Positions 16,302 through 19,547 of a stretch of 19,547 nt of DNA are shown in pieces. The notes beneath the pieces were generated by a model that saw only the letters and a list, made by a program, of their open reading frames with translations, made no database searches and was not told the DNA's origin. Made by a program: the position numbers and the translations under genes. This DNA comes from Rikenellaceae bacterium (lineage in GTDB: Bacteria; Bacteroidota; Bacteroidia; Bacteroidales; Rikenellaceae): the NCBI GenBank assembly GCA_020859745.1, contig JAJBVQ010000139.1:1-19547 (forward strand), given 5' to 3'. How positions within the stretch are numbered: the stretch's first letter is position 1; each line of letters begins with the position of its first letter.

Positions 16302-16620
16302 GATTCGGGGTGTTAGTATCTTCCTTCTGCGTATTCGGTATGGTCCACGACTGAGGGATCAGCCGTATCCCGCCGGACTGTTCCCGGGACAGCCGGGCGG
16401 TGAAGTCGGTGACGCTGAATCCGGAGAAGGCCATCCAGACGATCACGAGCACGGAGGCGAAAGCCGTGGCCAACGTCGGGACGCGGTAGGAGTTCCGTGA
16501 CGGCGGGATCACGATCCGGCCGACGACGCGCTGCGTAAAGCCGTCGTCCGGCACACGCTCTTCCCTCGCCCGGACGAACAGCCGCTCCAGCGGATCGTTT
16601 TGTATCTCTCTTCTTTTCAT
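16288..16620 (-). CDS. Small single-pass membrane protein, candidate anti-sigma factor
   Basis: 110 residues. An acidic/basic N-terminal part of about 46 residues contains DPLERLFVRAREERVPDDGF. One hydrophobic segment follows (about 47-70), then a polar C-terminal tail of about 40 residues. The start at 16620 overlaps the sigma-factor stop in an ATGA arrangement, the classical layout of a sigma factor followed by its regulator. I see no zinc-binding HxxxCxxC motif, so it is not a recognisable ZAS-type anti-sigma factor. Anti-sigma function is inferred from position and topology only. The frame extends upstream to 16914, but that part is antisense or out of frame to the sigma gene. Its 3' end overlaps the thioredoxin-like gene by 14 nt. 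Confidence 0.75.
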   Translation of the reverse strand: MKRREIQNDPLERLFVRAREERVPDDGFTQRVVGRIVIPPSRNSYRVPTLATAFASVLVIVWMAFSGFSVTDFTARLSREQSGGIRLIPQSWTIPNTQKEDTNTPNHADN

Positions 16621-17123
16621 AGCTCTTCGTTTTTCAGGTAATCCCTCAGTTTGGTTTTCGCCCGCGCCACCACGCTCTTGACCGTTCCCAACGGCATATC
16701 GGCCACGTGGGCTATCTGGCTGTGGGAAAGTTGTTCGACGGCCGAGAGCAGGATCACGTTGCGCTCGGTGTCGTCCAGACAGGCCAGCGCACTCTGCAAG
16801 ATAGTGGTTTCGGACGACATTTCGCACCCGCCGGTCACCTGATCGAGCTCCTGCGTCAGCTTCGCCGACCGGCAGCTGTCCAGAAAGGTGCGGTAGGCAA
16901 TGCGGAATAGCCACGCGCGGAACGATCCCAGGCCCGAGAACTGGCGGATGGAGGTGAAGGCCTTCAGAAAGGTCTCCTGCGCCAGATCGTCGGCCCGGAA
17001 CCGGTCGCCCGCGGTCAGGTGGGTCAGGTAGCGCCGCAGGGGAGACTGGTACTGTTCGACCAGTCTCCCGAATGCGGCGCGGTCACCCGAGGCTTTCACC
17101 TTCCGCACCAGCAACAGATCCAC
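16617..17123 (-). CDS. ECF-type RNA polymerase sigma factor
   Basis: About 168 residues from the start chosen here. Region 2 has DLAQETFLKAF, followed by SFRAWLFRIAYRTFLDSCR, which binds core polymerase and melts the -10 region. Region 4 has LDDTERNVILLSAVEQLSHSQIA and the helix-turn-helix MPLGTVKSVVARAKTKL. The short linker without region 3 makes it ECF (sigma-70 family group 4). The start is uncertain: GTG at 17123 is preferred, 13 nt after the upstream stop and just before conserved-looking LLLVRKVKASGDRAAF. GTG at 17153 or ATG at 17192 are alternatives, but the extra residues from 17192 (rich in Cys and Ser) look like out-of-frame sequence of the upstream gene. It is flanked by membrane-protein genes on both sides, which suggests control by an envelope signal. 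Confidence 0.93.
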   Translation of the reverse strand: MDLLLVRKVKASGDRAAFGRLVEQYQSPLRRYLTHLTAGDRFRADDLAQETFLKAFTSIRQFSGLGSFRAWLFRIAYRTFLDSCRSAKLTQELDQVTGGCEMSSETTILQSALACLDDTERNVILLSAVEQLSHSQIAHVADMPLGTVKSVVARAKTKLRDYLKNEEL

Positions 17124-17136
17124 GACGAGGCTGTAT

Positions 17137-17793
17137 TTATCGGTTCTCGTCACGGCGCTGCACGTACAGGCGGAACAAGTAAACGACTGCATACCCTACC
17201 CCGGCGATCAATGCCCACAGCAATATCGACGAGAAGAAGCGCATATAGCTCAGGTTGACGACTCCGACCCAGGCCAGTATCACGAAACCGATGATCCCGG
17301 TCACCAACAGGCGCCGAACGAAAATGGTCAACGGGACTTCGGTCTGTTCGGGCACGGGCAACTGTTCGCCGCGTTCGATCCGCAGCCGTTCGAGTTCATA
17401 TATCTTTACGCGCCGGCGATAGCGGTATTTCAGCATGGCGAAGGTCATGATAACCAAAGCGGCGGCAATCAAAGCTACCACCAGTACGACCATCACGTAT
17501 TGTCCGTCAATCTCGGAATGTGAGTAGGACATATTGCGTACCTGCGTCACGCTCTGCTCCAGATCGGCCAGCCGCTGGTCGAGGAGTTGGAGCAGGCTGT
17601 CGGTTTTGGCTTCGGCTACGGACGGCGCCGGTGCGGCAAGTACCGTCAGCGTGTCGGCCGGCGCCGCCGAAGCGGCGGTGTCGCCCTGTGCGGGCACAGG
17701 GATAGCATCGGCCGGATTGCCTGCCAGCAGGGCGGATGTGCTTCCGAAGATCGTCCCCAGACTGACCAGGGTGCATAGGATTGTTCTTTTCAT
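17137..17793 (-). CDS. DUF6249-like membrane protein with signal peptide
   Basis: 218 residues. Signal peptide at about 1-24 (MKRTILCTLVSLGTIFGSTS, then ALLAG). An Ala/Pro-rich stretch covers about 28-62, then a predicted short coiled coil (SLLQLLDQRLADLEQSVTQV, 66-85). Three hydrophobic segments follow at about 99-121, 160-180 and 186-208, with a basic cytoplasmic loop KYRYRRRVKIYELERLRIERGEQLP after the first. This layout resembles DUF6249 proteins, which often sit beside ECF sigma genes in Bacteroidota; the family assignment is from memory of the pattern. The function is unknown; by context it may sense an envelope signal for the sigma factor 13 nt downstream. A terminator-like hairpin lies upstream in its leader region. 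Confidence 0.8.
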   Translation of the reverse strand: MKRTILCTLVSLGTIFGSTSALLAGNPADAIPVPAQGDTAASAAPADTLTVLAAPAPSVAEAKTDSLLQLLDQRLADLEQSVTQVRNMSYSHSEIDGQYVMVVLVVALIAAALVIMTFAMLKYRYRRRVKIYELERLRIERGEQLPVPEQTEVPLTIFVRRLLVTGIIGFVILAWVGVVNLSYMRFFSSILLWALIAGVGYAVVYLFRLYVQRRDENR

Positions 17794-17865
17794 GGTATTC
17801 TGTGTTATTATTTGCCTTTCTGTACATAAGACGCAACGAACCGGGATTTCGGATGTCGGGGGTGC

Positions 17866-17903
17866 AAAAAAACGGTTCCGGTATCTAAAGATACGCGGAA
17901 CCG
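17866..17903 (-). terminator. Intrinsic terminator or attenuator upstream of the sigma operon
   Basis: On the minus strand: stem CGGTTCC/GGAACCG (7 bp), a small internal loop, then GTATCT/AGATAC, followed by seven T (plus-strand A run 17866-17872). It ends 72 nt before the ATG at 17793 and about 355 nt after the stop of the cytochrome assembly gene. It may end that transcript, or act as an attenuator. The hairpin contains TATCTTTA, one base off the -7 consensus. Confidence 0.75.
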
Positions 17904-17986
17904 GGACGATTCGAGGGAAATCGTAGGGTTATTATGCAATCGGCAGGTTCGACAAAACAGCCAACGGCTGCCGCGCCAGCGGTCAG

Positions 17987-18055
17987 CCCGGAACCACCCC
18001 GGGTGGAGGGCTGCAACACTCGCTGCGCTCGGTTTTGCCCGCCACTGGTTCCGGG
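17987..18055. repeat. Nested hairpin
   Basis: The outer stem is perfect over 10 bp (CCCGGAACCA 17987-17996 with TGGTTCCGGG 18046-18055). Inner stems are GTGG/CCAC and GGGC/GCCC. The loop contains CGCTGCGCTCG, the reverse complement of a CGAGCGCAGCG motif like the one at 3539-3550. Confidence 0.7.
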
Positions 18056-18177
18056 TCTGTAAAATAGTTTTTAACCGTACGATTAAATAGCACGTTTTGT
18101 ACGTCCCGCAGCCAGCGGAGAGTGCCGCGGGCACACCGTTAGGGCTGCAACTACCTCATTGTAGCCCTCCGCCTTAA

Positions 18178-18238
18178 GCGAAGTAAACTCCCGGTTCGAG
18201 TGCCGAGCGGCACCTGCGGGCTGACCGCTGACGCGGAA
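18178..18238 (-). repeat. Dispersed intergenic repeat, copy 2
   Basis: Reverse complement of copy 1: the 35-nt core at 18178-18212 differs from 3741-3775 at one position, and partial similarity continues to 18238. It overlaps one arm of the local 20-nt inverted pair (18217-18236). Confidence 0.75.
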
Positions 18239-18258
18239 ACTTAATCTTAACCGTACGT

Positions 18259-19547
18259 TTATCGAAGCCGCCGCTTGCGCCAGGCCAGCACGGCGATCAC
18301 AGCCGCCACCCCGTAGACCACCCAAATAGCATATAGCGCGGGCGGCGCGGAGTCGGCCCCGTAGGAGTGCATGCCGCTCAGGTAGTAATTCACCCCGAAA
18401 AAGGTCATCAGCACGGCCCCCAGCCCGATCACCGTCATCAGGTCGAACAGATAGTCCCCGCCGCGCTTGACGGCCGGCACGAACCGGGCGTGGATGATGA
18501 AGGCGTAGACGATCATGGTGATCAGCGCCCAAGTCTCCTTCGGGTCCCAGCCCCAATAACGGCCCCACGACTCGTTGGCCCAAACGGCGCCGAGGAACGT
18601 CCCGGCGGTGAGCAGCACGAGCCCCACGGTCAATGCCATTTCGTTTATGATAGTCATCTCGCGGATCTGGCCGTCGAGCCGCCCGGCATTTTTCTTCGTT
18701 TTGCATGCCATGATCAGCAGCGAGATCAGCCCCAGCAGGAACCCGATGCCGAAGAATCCGTAGCTTCCCGTAATGGCAGCCACGTGAACCAGCAGCCACG
18801 GCGATTTGAGCACCGGAACCAAAGGCGTGATCTCGGGATCCATCCAGTTGAGCGTCGATACGAACATCAGCACGCCCGATAGGAACGCAGCCAGCGCCAT
18901 GGTCATCCGCGACCGCCAGCCGAATGCCAACCCCGCGACGGCGGTGGCCCACGCCACGAAAATCATGGACTCGTAGGCGTTCGATACGGGAGGCCGCCCC
19001 GATATATACCACCGCAGCCCCACCCCGAAGGTCTGGCCGAGGAAAATGACCACAATAATCCCGGTCAATATCCCCACTATGACGCGCCACCCTTTGGACG
19101 GATTGACGAGCCTGAAGATCAGGGCCAGGATCAGGAGCAGGCCGAAGCCCATATAGAAGAACCCGGCCCACTTGAACAGGTTCAGCCGGTTGTAGAGCAT
19201 CTCGGCCTCGATCCGCTTCTGGTCGATATGGAAGGCTTTCGCCTTGGCGTTCTGGTAGGTGGCGATCATCCCCGCGATCTCCTGCGGCACGCTCCCGTCG
19301 CCCGACTCGACGGACTTCATGGATTCGGTGGCGAACCACGGGAATATCTTGGTGACGAACATCGAGTCCTGCCCCCGGAACGCGCCCATGTCATCGCCAG
19401 GCGAATACCACGCGTCGTTGTTGTCCAGCGTACCGTCGTGCGGGAAGATGGCCAGCATCTGGCCGGCGAACAGGGCGTTGATGATATTGACCTTCTCGTC
19501 GAGCTTGAGCAGCTCTTTGTCGTACTTGTTCAGCTCGCGCACGGGTT
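18259..19547 (-). CDS. ccsA: Cytochrome c biogenesis protein CcsA/ResC-type, N-terminus beyond window
   Basis: About 429 C-terminal residues are visible; the frame is open through the right edge, so the true start is outside. After a hydrophilic periplasmic stretch there are about eight transmembrane segments forming the heme-handling CcsA domain. The tryptophan-rich WWD signature ESWGRYWGWDPKETWAL lies at about 18528-18583. It is flanked by conserved histidines in HVAAITG (about 18780) and GMHSYG (about 18367). The protein carries heme across the inner membrane and attaches it to apocytochrome c in system II. In many Bacteroidota, CcsA is fused behind a CcsB/ResB part; the preceding hydrophilic region is consistent with such a fusion, but the proof lies outside the window. 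The stop is followed directly by a repeat-rich gap. Confidence 0.93.
   Translation of the reverse strand, partial: PVRELNKYDKELLKLDEKVNIINALFAGQMLAIFPHDGTLDNNDAWYSPGDDMGAFRGQDSMFVTKIFPWFATESMKSVESGDGSVPQEIAGMIATYQNAKAKAFHIDQKRIEAEMLYNRLNLFKWAGFFYMGFGLLLILALIFRLVNPSKGWRVIVGILTGIIVVIFLGQTFGVGLRWYISGRPPVSNAYESMIFVAWATAVAGLAFGWRSRMTMALAAFLSGVLMFVSTLNWMDPEITPLVPVLKSPWLLVHVAAITGSYGFFGIGFLLGLISLLIMACKTKKNAGRLDGQIREMTIINEMALTVGLVLLTAGTFLGAVWANESWGRYWGWDPKETWALITMIVYAFIIHARFVPAVKRGGDYLFDLMTVIGLGAVLMTFFGVNYYLSGMHSYGADSAPPALYAIWVVYGVAAVIAVLAWRKRRLR

Larger units (their letters stand above)
17794..18258. other. Gene-free gap with hairpins and repeats
   Basis: 465 bp with no credible gene. It holds the terminator at 17866-17903, a nested hairpin at 17987-18055, and a hairpin AGGGCTGCAA/TTGTAGCCCT at 18141-18168 with one G-T pair. 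AGGGCTGCAAC occurs twice (18007-18017, 18141-18151) and TTAACCGTACG twice (18071-18081, 18247-18257). A 20-nt inverted pair (17971-17990 and 18217-18236) differs at one position. The dispersed repeat is at 18178-18238. No TAnnTTTG box is seen on the minus strand between 17905 and 18258. Confidence 0.7.

Noticed and set aside
16621..16914. Upstream extension of the small membrane-protein frame
   Set aside because: It lies wholly within the sigma-factor gene in another frame; the ATGA overlap at 16617-16620 marks the real start.
17905..18258. tmRNA, RNase P RNA or other known structural RNA in the right gap
   Set aside because: I could not match the conserved ends or core motifs of these RNAs on either strand; the hairpins are better explained as intergenic repeats.

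Overview
The window is bacterial DNA of high GC content with Bacteroidota-type promoters: -7 boxes of the TAnnTTTG form sit upstream of a tRNA and several genes, and purine-rich ribosome binding sites are scarce. High GC together with this gene set (large MetH, CcsA-type cytochrome c assembly protein, ECF sigma operon with a TlpA-like thioredoxin, D-lactate dehydrogenase, ferredoxin-nitroreductase fusion) suggests a gut anaerobe of the Rikenellaceae/Alistipes kind. The genus is inference; the phylum is fairly secure. No phage, plasmid, CRISPR or IS transposase gene is visible.

Layout. 1-3398 (-): cobalamin-dependent methionine synthase metH, cut off at its C-terminus by the window edge. 3399-4031: gene-free gap rich in inverted repeats. 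4032-5093 (+): YhiM/DUF2776-type membrane protein. 5143-5316 (+): a complete tRNA-Phe unit with promoter and terminator. 5353-7273 (+): ferredoxin-nitroreductase fusion, then D-lactate dehydrogenase; a very compact terminator separates them from two convergent (-) genes, a TIGR01777 epimerase and an Old Yellow Enzyme (7288-9306). 9370-10533 (-) and 10837-11961 (+): two divergent family-4-type glycosyltransferases, separated by a roughly 286-bp imperfect palindrome that carries an outward-facing -7 box at each tip. 12010-13821 (+): grpE-dnaJ chaperone genes with a strong terminator. 13916-17793 (-): a tightly packed five-gene operon, in transcription order: DUF6249-like membrane protein, ECF sigma factor, small single-pass membrane protein (candidate anti-sigma), secreted TlpA-like thioredoxin, secreted alpha/beta hydrolase. 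17794-18258: a second repeat-rich gap that shares a 35-bp repeat with the first. 18259-19547 (-): C-terminal part of a CcsA/ResC-type cytochrome c assembly protein, truncated at its N-terminus by the window edge.

How the parts fit. Most genes are housekeeping: one-carbon metabolism, fermentative NADH disposal, protein folding, cytochrome c maturation. The less ordinary parts are the palindromic divergent promoter between the glycosyltransferases, with almost no room for 5' leaders; the sigma operon, whose products span cytoplasm, inner membrane and periplasm and could form an envelope or redox sensing module; and a family of GC-rich nested hairpins and dispersed repeats occupying all three large intergenic gaps.
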